Made by a program: the position numbers and the translations under genes
Part shown: one piece after another, positions 41,801 through 49,904 of the stretch
Layout of the letters: each line of letters opens with the position of its first letter
Numbering within the stretch: the first letter of the stretch is position 1
Source of the DNA: Cytophagales bacterium
GTDB taxonomy: Bacteria; Bacteroidota; Bacteroidia; Cytophagales; UBA9547
Length of the DNA: 64,000 bases
Direction of reading: 5' to 3'
NCBI GenBank assembly: GCA_013297755.1
Contig: JAAFIH010000028.1
Location: forward strand, 1-64,000
Notes under the pieces: model-generated
Databases searched by the model: none
Told to the model about the DNA's origin: nothing
Seen by the model: the letters and a program-made list of their open reading frames with translations, nothing else

Positions 41801-44800
41801 GTAATTAATCCAGATATGGAGTTTACATTAAAGCCATTGGTGGCTGAAAAACTACCATTAATAATTCCAGTGCTTGTAAAAATTGAAATGGTGCTTTGCG
41901 AAGCACAAAAAGGAGTATTCCCATAACTAAAACTTGGTGCAATGGGTGCTGAGTTTACAGTAACTACAACCCAGCCACTCACACTGCCGCATCCGCCACT
42001 TGGAGATGTAAAATAAGTAATAGTAGAAACTCCCGCAAATCCTGTAACCGAAATTGCACCACTTAATGTATTGATATTCAATCCATTGGTAGCTAAAAAT
42101 GTACCTCCACCAGTACCAGAAAATGTATTGTTTACTAAGCCATTTGAGTTACAAATTATATTATTTCCATAATTAAATATAGGATTTTGAGGCGATGGGT
42201 TTACAGTAATCAGCGAACTTGTAGTTAAATTTACAGTACCTGCACAATACGTTTGTGAACCAAGTATTGCCAAATCTCCAAACTGGCGATTGTCCCAAGC
42301 ATTATTATTAAAACCTGCATAAACCACTTGTGAGTAGCGATTAATGCCTCCATCGTTGTCATCGTAGCCCACATCAAAACCTATGGCACTACCTACAGAG
42401 GGAGCTGAAACGCCAATTCTAGCCCAAGGAATGGCAACTTCCATCGTATAGCCATCGTTGGTAAGTTTAGATTTAAAAATTACGCCACTTCCACTAACTG
42501 TAACTGGAATCCACGTGCTTTTTTCTAAAACCACATCATTGGGGTCGCCATATCTTAAAATATATTGTTTGGTATTGCTATCATAAGAACCATCGGCAGG
42601 GTTTCTAATGTTATCGCCATCTACAAATATTTCTATGGCATCTGTATCCCAAAATTGTTTGGTTGGGTCAAAAATAACTGAAGCATCAACTACTTTTACG
42701 CCAACATAAAGGTAATTAGCATCCCAAAGTGTACCAAAAGTGGCTGTATTATTACCTGGGCATACATCATTGACACATTTGGAAATAGATTTGGATAAAT
42801 TCCACCCTGATTCTGTTAAATTGCCATCAATAATAGGCAAAGAACTCGAAAACAATGCATTAGCTCCCGAAACATTGGCAGCAAATGCAGTGGCTTTTAC
42901 TGAAATGGAATTTCCACCCACAGTTAAATTTGCAGAAGGTATGGTGATACTTAAATTATTGCCTGTTCCCAAAAGTGTATTAGAAATTGCATTTGCACCA
43001 CTAAATGCTTGATAAACCACACCTGCCTCGCTGTTGGCAACGCTCACAGATGCACCAGCTCCTGTACACACAGATTGAGATGCTGGAAAAACTGCTAAAT
43101 TTACACTAGGCAAAGGAGTTATCGAAACTTTTGTACCCACAGAAACGGTATCTGTGCAAAGTCCTGAACCTACTTTTAGGTTATAAATCCCTGCTGTTGA
43201 AACAGTTAAAAATCTTGTATTTGCTCCTGTTATGGTTTGTCCATTTTTATACCATTGATTATTGATAGCAGATGTTGAAGTTAAAACCACATTTCCACCA
43301 GCACAAAAACTGGCTGCCCCCACAGGATTTATATTTGAAATTGATGTAGGATTAATATTGATGTCAAATTTTAAGCGTGGACTTTCGCAAGTGCCATTAT
43401 TGTTAGACACCCAAAGGGAATAGGCAGGAGTTCCTGCAGTGCCAGTAGCTGGAGCACCAGTGGTGGTGTTAAAAGGTCCACTTACAGATACATTGTACCA
43501 ACGCAAACTCGAACCAGAAACTTTGTTGGTAATGTCTGTGGCATTGGCATTGGCAAATTGGCAATAGGTTAAAGCTGCCCCACCTGTAATGGTTGGAAGT
43601 GGATTTCCAAGAATAGTTACCACTGCTAAGCCAAAATTATTTCTACATTGTGTACCAAGATTATCATAAGCCGTTAATGAATAATTATAAATTCCTGGTA
43701 AAGTCTTAATATCTGCAACTGTAGATTGAGGGAATCCATTTAAAGCCCATCGCAACTCTGATGCACCACTTGCAGTAATTACAAAAGGAATATTGGCACA
43801 AAATGTTAAACCAGGTTGAAAACTAATGGTTGGAGGTGGATTTATGAATAAAGAAGTTGTTGTAATACTTAGAGGACAGCCACCATTGGCATATTTGGTA
43901 AATCTAACTTGTATATTTCCTGTAACAGATGTAGGATAAATAGAACCAGAAACTGAGTTTACACTAATTCCTAAGCTTGTTGTAGAATAAAACCCAATAG
44001 AAGCATTATTAAATCCATTATTTTGGCTTAATGTTTGATTGTTGCAAGTGGGCCAATAACTAAAGGCAGGATTTGAATTTGAAGTTATATTTAATTGCAC
44101 TGGTGAGGTTACGCTAAAGCCACAAGTTCCGTTTATAAGTACCGAAAATAGCATACTTGAAAAATTTGCTCCTATGTAAGTATAAGTATTAGCGTTATTT
44201 ATGCCAGGGGCAGCACTCCAAACAGAACCACCATTGTTAGAATTTTGCCAGTTAAAAGTACTCCCATCCACTCCCAAAATACTCAAAACTGCTTTTTGCC
44301 CTTGGCAAATTGGATTTTCAAAACCAGTAATAGTAGGACTTACACCATTAATAGTAATTAATACAGCGTTTGAATAACTTACGTTAGTGCCACAAGCTGT
44401 ATTTGTATATGCTACCCTAAAATAGGTATTTGCCGATAATCCTACTGTAGTATATATAGCCATAGTTGCTCCAGTGATTGATGTCCAAGCACTATTATTG
44501 CCTGATTGTTGCCACTGAATACCTGAATTTGCTCCAATTACTGTAAGTATGGCTTTCTGACCAGAACATATAGCTGTGTTGTTTCCCAAAACTGAAACTG
44601 ATGACACAAAATTATCCTGTAAAATCAAAATTTTAGATTTGTAAGGACCTAAAGTGATGCTTCCACATACATAATTTCCATCTAAATCTTTGTATACATT
44701 TGTGCCTAGATTAAATGATTTTGAGGCAGTTTCATTGTTTACAAATAGTTTGCTTCTATCTAAGTAAGCATCTGGCTGTATACTTGTTACCTCCAAAATC

Positions 44801-47109
44801 GAAACATCATCAATCCATACAATGTCGCCATTGGCTTGCATATTAAAATGAAAACCCATGTCGTTAAAATTTCCTTGTGCTGTAAAAACCAACTGATATG
44901 TCGCTTTTTGGGTACTAAACTGAAAATTTTGTGCAGGAGATGGATAAAAATTAGAATAAACTGGCCATTTACGCAATACAAATGGTTGAATATTTCCATT
45001 TCTGTTTCCAACGATACTAAAATTAGCCACATAAACTTTTCCAGCTGTTACACTAAAAGCAGGGCTTTGTATTTCGCACATTCCACCACCTGTTTGTGAG
45101 CCTTTGATTGCTCCTCCATTGAGCAAAGGGTTTGTTTCCCAAATTGTATTTCCTGGTCCATTTCCACCCCAACCGTTAATATCAGAATCAAAAGTACCAT
45201 TAGAAACCAAACTTGCTCCTGTGGTAGAAATAAAGTAAGGACTCCATGCAAAATCTGTGCCTTTAGAATTTAGTTCTTTGTTGCGAAGCGTTCGCCATTG
45301 AGGTAATGTGTAAATTGACTGAACACTACCTGGACAATTTTCGGCATATTGCGAAAAAAGGGTCGATTTATATGGATTAAAAATATAATTATTATCAGAA
45401 GTTCCAAAATTAAATGGGCTATTGCAACGGTCGCTCGACCAACGAATGCCGTTTTGATCAGGACGTACCGAATAAAAGATATTATTAAATGTTTTGATAT
45501 TGACAATATCAGCACTCCAACTACAATCGTGGTTACAAGGATTTTGACTATCCGTTGGGTTAAATTCATGGTGCATCAATCCATTCCAATAGCAATTATA
45601 GGTAGTATTGTTGCTAATGGTATAGTTTTGGCTACTTTGCACAAAAAGTCCATTTTTGGAATTATAAATTGTATTTCCTGTAATAGTATTGGAGTGTGTG
45701 AACGAATCAAAATAAATACCTTCGGCAGCACCAATGTCATTTTTTGTCCAATCGTGTCCTGGCATACCATCTTCGCTTCCAAAACCATCGTGCAAAATAT
45801 TGTCTCTTACAATATTAAATTTGGTTTTGCCCCCCCAAGCCTGAATAAAACCATTATCGTTTTTTGTTAGGCCATTATTGCTCATTTCGTTTCGCTCGAT
45901 AATGTTGTTTTCGCCATTCCACACCATGCAACTATAGCCTGTACTATCTATTTTATTTTCAAAAACAGTCACATTATATATATGATGAATATAAAAACCA
46001 ATAGCTGAATTCAAATCATCAAATTCGTATCCTGCCCTGATTCCAATTCTTTTGGCTACATTTCTTTTTACAGTTGAATTTTTAAACCATTCTATATTAA
46101 TGGCTTCGCTGTTGATGTCATAAAAAGTACAGCTATCAATTAGTATATCACCAGTAGGATTGGCAGATGGTGTCCCAGAGGCTTGGCCTTGCAGATAAAT
46201 TCCTTTTTCTCCTATGTTTTTGAAATTACAAAATTGTACTGTAATAGAACTACAATTTCCACTACTAATACCTCTTTTTTTGTAGTACCTCAAATCTAAA
46301 TTTTCGTACAAAAGGTTGTTTATATACCCACCAGTATAAAATCCATAATCGAGTATAGATCCCTCAAAAGTTTGGGTATTGGGATTGAGTCCATTTGGCA
46401 TTTTTATAAATATATTGTAAGGAGCATTTTTTTCTTGGTACCATTCACCCGCCAAATCCATGGCAGATGCCACACCATCAACAAAAAAACCTTTTCCAGC
46501 TGATATCTGACTGCCACCGTTGGGTATGGTTACGTCTATGGTATTGCCACTTTGTGCGTTTACAGTTCCTTTTACAATCCAATCGTTTTGCCTGCGAACA
46601 TACACATTGGCACTATTCCAAGCTCCTAAACCAAGAATAGAATTTGTGAGTTGATTTCCGCTAAAATTATCAATAGGCAAATAGCTTTTGTTAGGAAAGC
46701 GAGCCACCGTTTGGCGTTTGTCGTTCATAAAAAGTTCGCCAATCAACTGACCTGGAGACATTTGCCACACATCGCTACCAGTATTTGTCCAGCCACCAAG
46801 CGTAGTAGACCCCAACAATTTTGGTTTTGCGCCACTGCCATAGGCACCATACATAATACGAGAAGTAGGAGTACTACCAGCTTTACCTATCGCAATTGTT
46901 CCTCTAAAAGTGCCTCCACGCTCAAATAAAACTTGGTCGCCATCTGCAAGACTGGCTTGATATGTAGACACCTTTGCCATAGTACGCCAGGGCTGAGCCA
47001 AAGTGCCAGGATTGGCATCGTTGCCAGTGGGAGATACATAATAATTGGTAGCAGTTGCAAAGAAACTAACAATTTGTGTAAGAATAAGAAATTTTATTGT
47101 ATTTTTCAA
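35875..47109 (-). CDS. Giant (3744-residue) beta-helix / CBM / Ig-repeat protein with T9SS type B sorting domain
   Basis: A signal peptide is followed by YYVSPTGNDANPGT and a right-handed beta-helix (about 20-620), a CBM4/9-like domain (about 625-775), Ig-like/PKD-like domains, and a CBM9-like domain (about 1415-1630, IDGNLTESGWNLSKSI...YTMEVAIPWARIG). Seven 83-residue tandem repeats span about 1720-2300, with many more Ig-like domains after them. The last 90 residues are a gliding-motility-type C-terminal domain (NNFVPNALTPNTGDKNSYWD to GDITLIK), the T9SS type B signal. It should be exported via PorP/SprF-type partners as a cell-surface or matrix adhesin with possible lyase activity. No ATG fits the 5' end, so start is TTG 47109. 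Confidence 0.9.
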   Translation of the reverse strand: MKNTIKFLILTQIVSFFATATNYYVSPTGNDANPGTLAQPWRTMAKVSTYQASLADGDQVLFERGGTFRGTIAIGKAGSTPTSRIMYGAYGSGAKPKLLGSTTLGGWTNTGSDVWQMSPGQLIGELFMNDKRQTVARFPNKSYLPIDNFSGNQLTNSILGLGAWNSANVYVRRQNDWIVKGTVNAQSGNTIDVTIPNGGSQISAGKGFFVDGVASAMDLAGEWYQEKNAPYNIFIKMPNGLNPNTQTFEGSILDYGFYTGGYINNLLYENLDLRYYKKRGISSGNCSSITVQFCNFKNIGEKGIYLQGQASGTPSANPTGDILIDSCTFYDINSEAINIEWFKNSTVKRNVAKRIGIRAGYEFDDLNSAIGFYIHHIYNVTVFENKIDSTGYSCMVWNGENNIIERNEMSNNGLTKNDNGFIQAWGGKTKFNIVRDNILHDGFGSEDGMPGHDWTKNDIGAAEGIYFDSFTHSNTITGNTIYNSKNGLFVQSSQNYTISNNTTYNCYWNGLMHHEFNPTDSQNPCNHDCSWSADIVNIKTFNNIFYSVRPDQNGIRWSSDRCNSPFNFGTSDNNYIFNPYKSTLFSQYAENCPGSVQSIYTLPQWRTLRNKELNSKGTDFAWSPYFISTTGASLVSNGTFDSDINGWGGNGPGNTIWETNPLLNGGAIKGSQTGGGMCEIQSPAFSVTAGKVYVANFSIVGNRNGNIQPFVLRKWPVYSNFYPSPAQNFQFSTQKATYQLVFTAQGNFNDMGFHFNMQANGDIVWIDDVSILEVTSIQPDAYLDRSKLFVNNETASKSFNLGTNVYKDLDGNYVCGSITLGPYKSKILILQDNFVSSVSVLGNNTAICSGQKAILTVIGANSGIQWQQSGNNSAWTSITGATMAIYTTVGLSANTYFRVAYTNTACGTNVSYSNAVLITINGVSPTITGFENPICQGQKAVLSILGVDGSTFNWQNSNNGGSVWSAAPGINNANTYTYIGANFSSMLFSVLINGTCGFSVTSPVQLNITSNSNPAFSYWPTCNNQTLSQNNGFNNASIGFYSTTSLGISVNSVSGSIYPTSVTGNIQVRFTKYANGGCPLSITTTSLFINPPPTISFQPGLTFCANIPFVITASGASELRWALNGFPQSTVADIKTLPGIYNYSLTAYDNLGTQCRNNFGLAVVTILGNPLPTITGGAALTYCQFANANATDITNKVSGSSLRWYNVSVSGPFNTTTGAPATGTAGTPAYSLWVSNNNGTCESPRLKFDININPTSISNINPVGAASFCAGGNVVLTSTSAINNQWYKNGQTITGANTRFLTVSTAGIYNLKVGSGLCTDTVSVGTKVSITPLPSVNLAVFPASQSVCTGAGASVSVANSEAGVVYQAFSGANAISNTLLGTGNNLSITIPSANLTVGGNSISVKATAFAANVSGANALFSSSLPIIDGNLTESGWNLSKSISKCVNDVCPGNNTATFGTLWDANYLYVGVKVVDASVIFDPTKQFWDTDAIEIFVDGDNIRNPADGSYDSNTKQYILRYGDPNDVVLEKSTWIPVTVSGSGVIFKSKLTNDGYTMEVAIPWARIGVSAPSVGSAIGFDVGYDDNDGGINRYSQVVYAGFNNNAWDNRQFGDLAILGSQTYCAGTVNLTTSSLITVNPSPQNPIFNYGNNIICNSNGLVNNTFSGTGGGTFLATNGLNINTLSGAISVTGFAGVSTITYFTSPSGGCGSVSGWVVVTVNSAPIAPSFSYGNTPFCASQSTISIFTSTGIINGSFSATNGFNVNSISGLITVNSLAGVSTITYTIPSTNGCGSVSGFATVTVNSAPIAPSFSYGNTPFCASQSTISIFTSTGIINGSFSATNGFNVNSISGLITVNSLAGVSTITYTIPSTNGCGSVSGFATVTVNSAPIAPSFSYGNAPFCASQSTISIFTSTGIINGSFSATNGFNVNSVSGLITVNSLAGVSTITYTIPSANGCGSVSGMATVTVNSAPTAPNFSYGNAPFCTSQSTISIFTSTGITNGSFSATNGFNVNSVSGLITVNSLAGVSTITYTIPSANGCGSVSGLATVTVNSAPTAPSFGYGNAPFCASQSTISIFTSTGIINGSFSATNGFNVNSVSGLIIVNSLAGVSTITYTIPSANGCGSVSGMATVTVNSAPTAPSFSYGNAPFCSSQSTISIFTSTGIINGSFSATNGFNVNSVSGLITVNSLAGVSTITYTIPSANGCGSVSGLATVTVNSAPIAPSFSYGNAPFCTSQSTISIFTSTGITNGSFSATNGFNVNSVSGLITVNSLAGVSTITYTIPSANGCGSVSGLATITTAGFALAGTISGGNSVVTVNGNSGSMLIVGHNGAITGWERNINNSGWVSIPSTTNANPFSEDVNSIGITAYRVGVTNGICGNAFSISKSISVSGVGGYVTGSINQVCEGNPIQNLTLLGAVGTKTWMYSLNNGQYVALANSTTLLSSFTPTSVGIYSFAVSILGTGLSSAYTITVSAPPTTPSFSYGNAPFCSSQSTISIFTSNGITGGSFTATNGFNVNSISGLINVNSLSGISTITYTIPAAYGCGWASNSATITVNSAPNTPNFSYGNSTYCSNQSTITLVSSTGIANGSFSATNGFNVNSISGLITVNSLSGTSTITYLIPTSGGCSSVSGFATVTVDGLNAIPNLTYANSICQSASILNPTTTFPVNSIFSYSTSGINILSINTNTGVITPNLSSIGGYNITIIVPTANACPSVSASTNLNINADDVASFSYPSATICNLSSGVVLPITIGQTTGGAYTYSTSGSDMLSINGVNGEITPSASQVGNYVIQYQTSGICATSAYFTMTVGTNPLTANFSFPGFAFCSQGVNPQATGTIQTLSVVSSTGTGSLVWVDQTQGIVNALASGNNQTYRIKNMVSITGCGTDTKYADIAINANPNVSILGSAPSICIGKSVTLSGMGAASYDWSNNVTGNTNTLTPSITSTLTLTGTSDNCSSVAMFTVTVNSLPNVQISTSKTTLCDGETLTLGGSGAITYQWYPFSSTNTTLGTQLSSNQVVSLTGTDANSCQSTSMVSITVNSIPVPPIGTSPNPVCLNDPSVTLTAIGQNLKWYDTSSGGFGTSTAPIVTTNNPSTVTSYISQTINNCESSDRLMLNAIVKSKPMVNISSSVDFLCFQNRYTIDVNTTATGNLNNNKWFVNNSLINITTNTLDDNNYELPSGVNTIKLIAIPTETCGTITTIASNVVVVTVNSRPLQPNFSIPNNIVCSDIGTINWSSTSNLATATWIITPTNAGVNASANDGINIANNSTGFYNIIAINRSGNCPPAMSTFTGLTINPKPSLPTGLAYDSNKFCADRVINASIINTSLTSGFSTSALDLVVDANGAIQFPTNFIGTATITYTKTLTGCSSISTTIGITIDKPVSLSGISYSKTQFCKEGSQSVSISGENTGKFYAQAGLAINQNNGDINLENSNKGNYQIVYTISGNGACDGKSATNSVTILEPSNITITAANFNNEGICEQNAVNILVSSSQNDSIVWYQKSPLGIDWAKSTNLSLNKQLFTSEKLSETWVYKAIGLLKDCPNLIKTSNEITANVSLQSKVGKAVTTKPEVCPDEPSTQVLLENYRGTIQWYEASKADTSVFKSINPTAQPKAQTDNLSTPDDFLFNNIKYYKAKVKNGPCPAVISNTIEIKSCQQNNFVPNALTPNTGDKNSYWDLSTLKLSDFATINVFNRYGSPIVELNGKAIKTNPWDGSGLPAGTYYYTIDRKDGSKPLSGDITLIK
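40205..41947 (-). repeat. Seven tandem 249-bp repeats within the giant gene
   Basis: The unit boundary GCTGAGTTTACAGT recurs at about 41948, 41699, 41450, 41201, 40952, 40703 and 40454, an exact 249-bp (83-codon) period. The copies 41450-41698 and 41699-41947 are identical as read. Each repeat encodes one Ig-like unit with two cysteines (PFCxSQ and NGCGSVSG). Diverged relatives flank the array on both sides (about 39190-39700 and 41950-42200). Confidence 0.93.
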
Positions 47110-47781
47110 TTTGGTTATATATTAAAGTATGTATTGAAAATTGATATTAATTTTTTATGGTCTTAGTAATATTAATACTTGAAAATGAAGAGTTATAACA
47201 ATATTATCTACCTTTAAGTATTTGTGCTTTTTCAAAATAATTCTTAGTTTAAAATTAAAATATCATACCAACAAGGTATTTAAAATATCAAATTTATAAT
47301 TTTTAATAATGTAAGTATTTTATAAAAATACAACGACTTTATTTTTACTTATACAATTTGAATATTTGATTTTTTTAATTTGAAACAAAATTTTTGTTCA
47401 AATTTAATAAAAAAATAATTAAAATAAATAATAAAAAAGTACAATTTTTGTTATTTATAAAACCATCTCTGATTAAAAGAATACCTAAAATTAGGATATA
47501 GAGTAAGATATTTTAAATGTATATACATTTAAAAAATCTATTTAAGTTGAATAAATCAAAGCATTGAAATCTATAAATATTACAACTGAAAAAATTAAAT
47601 AATCAGTAATAATTATAGTTTTATAAATTATTATTTAACATACTATAAATAATTATTCTTACAAAATAATCTTTGAGAGAAATTCATCTATTATAAAAAA
47701 TAATTGAAAATAATATTAAAAAATTTATGTTAAAATCATGTTTAATCAAATCTAAAATTTAATGCCATTATGGAAAGTCTT
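47110..47781. other. AT-rich divergent intergenic region
   Basis: About 670 bases between the TTG start of the giant gene and the epimerase promoter. No gene, tRNA or strong hairpin was seen. Confidence 0.4.
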
Positions 47782-47823
47782 TTTTCAAAAACTATACTTA
47801 TATTTTCAAAAACTATACTTATA
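47782..47823 (+). repeat. Two direct 21-bp repeats at the epimerase promoter
   Basis: TTTTCAAAAACTATACTTATA at 47782-47802 (21 bases including the last A) is repeated at 47803-47823. The second copy runs into TTTG, forming the promoter box TATATTTG. The first runs into TTTT and does not. Confidence 0.85.
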
Positions 47824-47827
47824 TTTG
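47820..47827 (+). promoter_or_regulatory. Putative promoter -7 box TATATTTG for the epimerase-PorP unit
   Basis: TATATTTG fits TAnnTTTG and ends 26 bases before the ATG at 47854. Confidence 0.5.
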
Positions 47828-47853
47828 TATCAATAATAACTAATTTTTTGTAA

Positions 47854-48771
47854 ATGAATGTATTTGTAAGTGGTGGTGCTGGTTATATAGGAAGCGAATT
47901 GGTCAATAAATTGGCTCAAGACAAAGATGTAACCAAAGTAATTGTGTATGATAATTTGGCACGAAAAAACTATAATTTTTTTACAAGCTATGCTTTTGAT
48001 AAATCCAAAATTGAGTTCCTAGAAGGCGATTTGCTAGATTCTCGCAAAATGCGACAAGCCCTCAAAGGCATAGATATAGTGTATCACTTGGCGGCCCTAA
48101 CCGACAAAAATCCTTACATCGATTCCCACATTTTTGAGCAAGTCAATCATTGGGGTACATCAGAATTAATCAATGTTATAGAAGAGTCTACTTCTGTTCA
48201 GAAAGTTATTTATTTGAGTAGTGTGGCAGTATATGGCTCAGGCGAAACTGTGTTTACAGAACAGCACATACCCAATCCTGATTCATTTTATGCCACCTCT
48301 AAATGGCGTGGCGAAGAACAAGTAAAAAGACTTTTTGAAACTAAAAAATGCTATATAGTGCGTGTGGGCAATGTATATGGCTATTCGCCATGTTTGAGAA
48401 TAGATGGCGTAATCAATAAATTTATGTTTGATGCCAATTTTAAAAACAAAATATCCATTATTGGTAATGGTCGCCAGTACAGAAATTATATTCACATAGA
48501 CGTAGTTTCCGAAACATTAGCAAAATTTCTTACCATACAAGCAGACTCTGATACTTTTAATTTGGTAGACAAAAACCTACAAGTATTGGATGTAGTAGAG
48601 ATTTTGCAAGAACTGTATCCACGATTGGAGTTTATATTTATAAATCAGCATCTCAAAATTAAAGATATACAAGTAGCCACTACAGACGTTAAACTATCGC
48701 AATATATACATATAGAGAGTACCAATTTGATTGACGATTTGAGCGATTATAAATCTAATTTTTCATTTTAG
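47854..48771 (+). CDS. NAD-dependent epimerase/dehydratase (extended SDR)
   Basis: 305 residues with the Rossmann motif GGAGYIGS (8-15) and catalytic YATSK (Y146, K150), preceded by SSVAVYG with the active serine region. Length and motifs fit nucleotide-sugar epimerases or dehydratases of the extended SDR group. The substrate cannot be read from sequence. It is five bases upstream of a PorP/SprF gene and so co-transcribed with it. A sugar-nucleotide step for surface glycans or the A-LPS-like anchor used by T9SS cargo is possible, but this is inference. Confidence 0.87.
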   Translation: MNVFVSGGAGYIGSELVNKLAQDKDVTKVIVYDNLARKNYNFFTSYAFDKSKIEFLEGDLLDSRKMRQALKGIDIVYHLAALTDKNPYIDSHIFEQVNHWGTSELINVIEESTSVQKVIYLSSVAVYGSGETVFTEQHIPNPDSFYATSKWRGEEQVKRLFETKKCYIVRVGNVYGYSPCLRIDGVINKFMFDANFKNKISIIGNGRQYRNYIHIDVVSETLAKFLTIQADSDTFNLVDKNLQVLDVVEILQELYPRLEFIFINQHLKIKDIQVATTDVKLSQYIHIESTNLIDDLSDYKSNFSF

Positions 48772-48776
48772 TAGAG

Positions 48777-49778
48777 ATGTATAAATTTGGCCTGAGTTTC
48801 ATTTATTTTTTTTTATTAAGTGTATGTTTTAATGAAATTAAAGCTCAGGATGTGCAACTAACCCAATTTTATGCCTCTCCTGTGTACCTCAACCCTGCCT
48901 TTGCAGGAGCTACCGATTGCTGGCGGGTGGGAGCAAACTACCGAAATCAGTGGTTTTTGGGCAATAAATCTTACCAAACTGGGGTAATATTTGGTGATAA
49001 AAACATACGCAGCATAGGTGCAGGCTTGGGTGCCTATATCATGTATGACACTCCTGGGTCTGGTGGATTTCAAACTTTTGAATTTGCTGCAGCTTTTGCC
49101 AAAAAAATAAAACTGTCGCAAGATTGGCAACTCAGGCTAGGATTACAACCTTCTTACCATCTCAAATACATGACGAGTGGTGCTGCCAGCAATACTTATG
49201 GCGACCAAATGACCAACCTACAAGGCGTAGTCAATGGCACCTCTGATAGCCCTTTAGTATATGGAAGTTACAATTTTTTTGATCTTTCTACAGGGTTTTT
49301 GCTCTATTCCAAAAGCCTTTGGCTAGGCTTGGCGGCACATCATTTGTTACGAAATCCTTTCATCAAATCTTACGCCATACAGCCAGTACCCATGAAATTG
49401 TCGCTACATGGTGGCTACAAAATACAACTATACGATGCCTCAGAATCTACCCTAACACCTGCATTTCAGCTCAAACAACAAGGTTATGCCTTGCAACTCG
49501 ACTTGGGTGCTTACTACGAACGCTCTCGTATGATTTTTGGGGCTTGGTATAGAGGCCTACCCATTATTACTGGCAAGGGTTTCAATACAGATGCACTTGC
49601 ATTTTTGATAGGTTATCGCAAATATGATTTTAGGGTTTGCTATAGCTATGATTTGCCCCTATCCAAAATGATTTACTCCTTTGGCACCCACGAAATATCA
49701 GTAGTGTTTGAATTTTGTGTGGCAGGCAAACAAAAACCCCCTCGCAATGTGCAACAACTACCCTGCCCTATTTTCTAA
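48777..49778 (+). CDS. PorP/SprF family T9SS outer-membrane protein (second copy)
   Basis: 333 residues with signal peptide ending at KAQ, and the family signature VQLTQFYASPVYLNPAFAGAT followed by YRNQW. Beta-barrel strands alternate through to the C-terminus. It pairs with an epimerase rather than with a type B cargo or OmpA gene. The giant type B cargo ends its divergent promoter region 0.7 kb away, so it may be the client, which is inference. Confidence 0.9.
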   Translation: MYKFGLSFIYFFLLSVCFNEIKAQDVQLTQFYASPVYLNPAFAGATDCWRVGANYRNQWFLGNKSYQTGVIFGDKNIRSIGAGLGAYIMYDTPGSGGFQTFEFAAAFAKKIKLSQDWQLRLGLQPSYHLKYMTSGAASNTYGDQMTNLQGVVNGTSDSPLVYGSYNFFDLSTGFLLYSKSLWLGLAAHHLLRNPFIKSYAIQPVPMKLSLHGGYKIQLYDASESTLTPAFQLKQQGYALQLDLGAYYERSRMIFGAWYRGLPIITGKGFNTDALAFLIGYRKYDFRVCYSYDLPLSKMIYSFGTHEISVVFEFCVAGKQKPPRNVQQLPCPIF

Positions 49779-49872
49779 CTTAGGCCTAGAATGTGGATTA
49801 AAAATAAAAAAAACAACTTGATAGTCATTCAGAAAATAAAAATAAGCATTTTTAAGTGGTAGACAATTTTAC

Positions 49873-49880
49873 TAACTTTG
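49873..49880 (+). promoter_or_regulatory. Putative promoter -7 box TAACTTTG
   Basis: TAACTTTG fits TAnnTTTG and lies 24 bases before the ATG at 49905. It overlaps an upstream in-frame TTG (49878), which therefore cannot be the start. Confidence 0.5.
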
Positions 49881-49904
49881 CATCAATACTTTTATAATAC
49901 TGAA

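Noticed and set aside
40013-41926. Series of similar plus-strand ORFs (about 67-139 residues) in the giant gene
   Set aside because: They are antisense shadows of the 249-bp repeats. They repeat with the same period, have no start signals of their own, and the minus-strand frame encodes clear Ig-like domains.
45349-45870. 173-residue plus-strand ORF
   Set aside because: Lies antisense to the beta-helix domain of the giant gene. Composition (I/N/T-rich) looks like an antisense frame, and there is no promoter.
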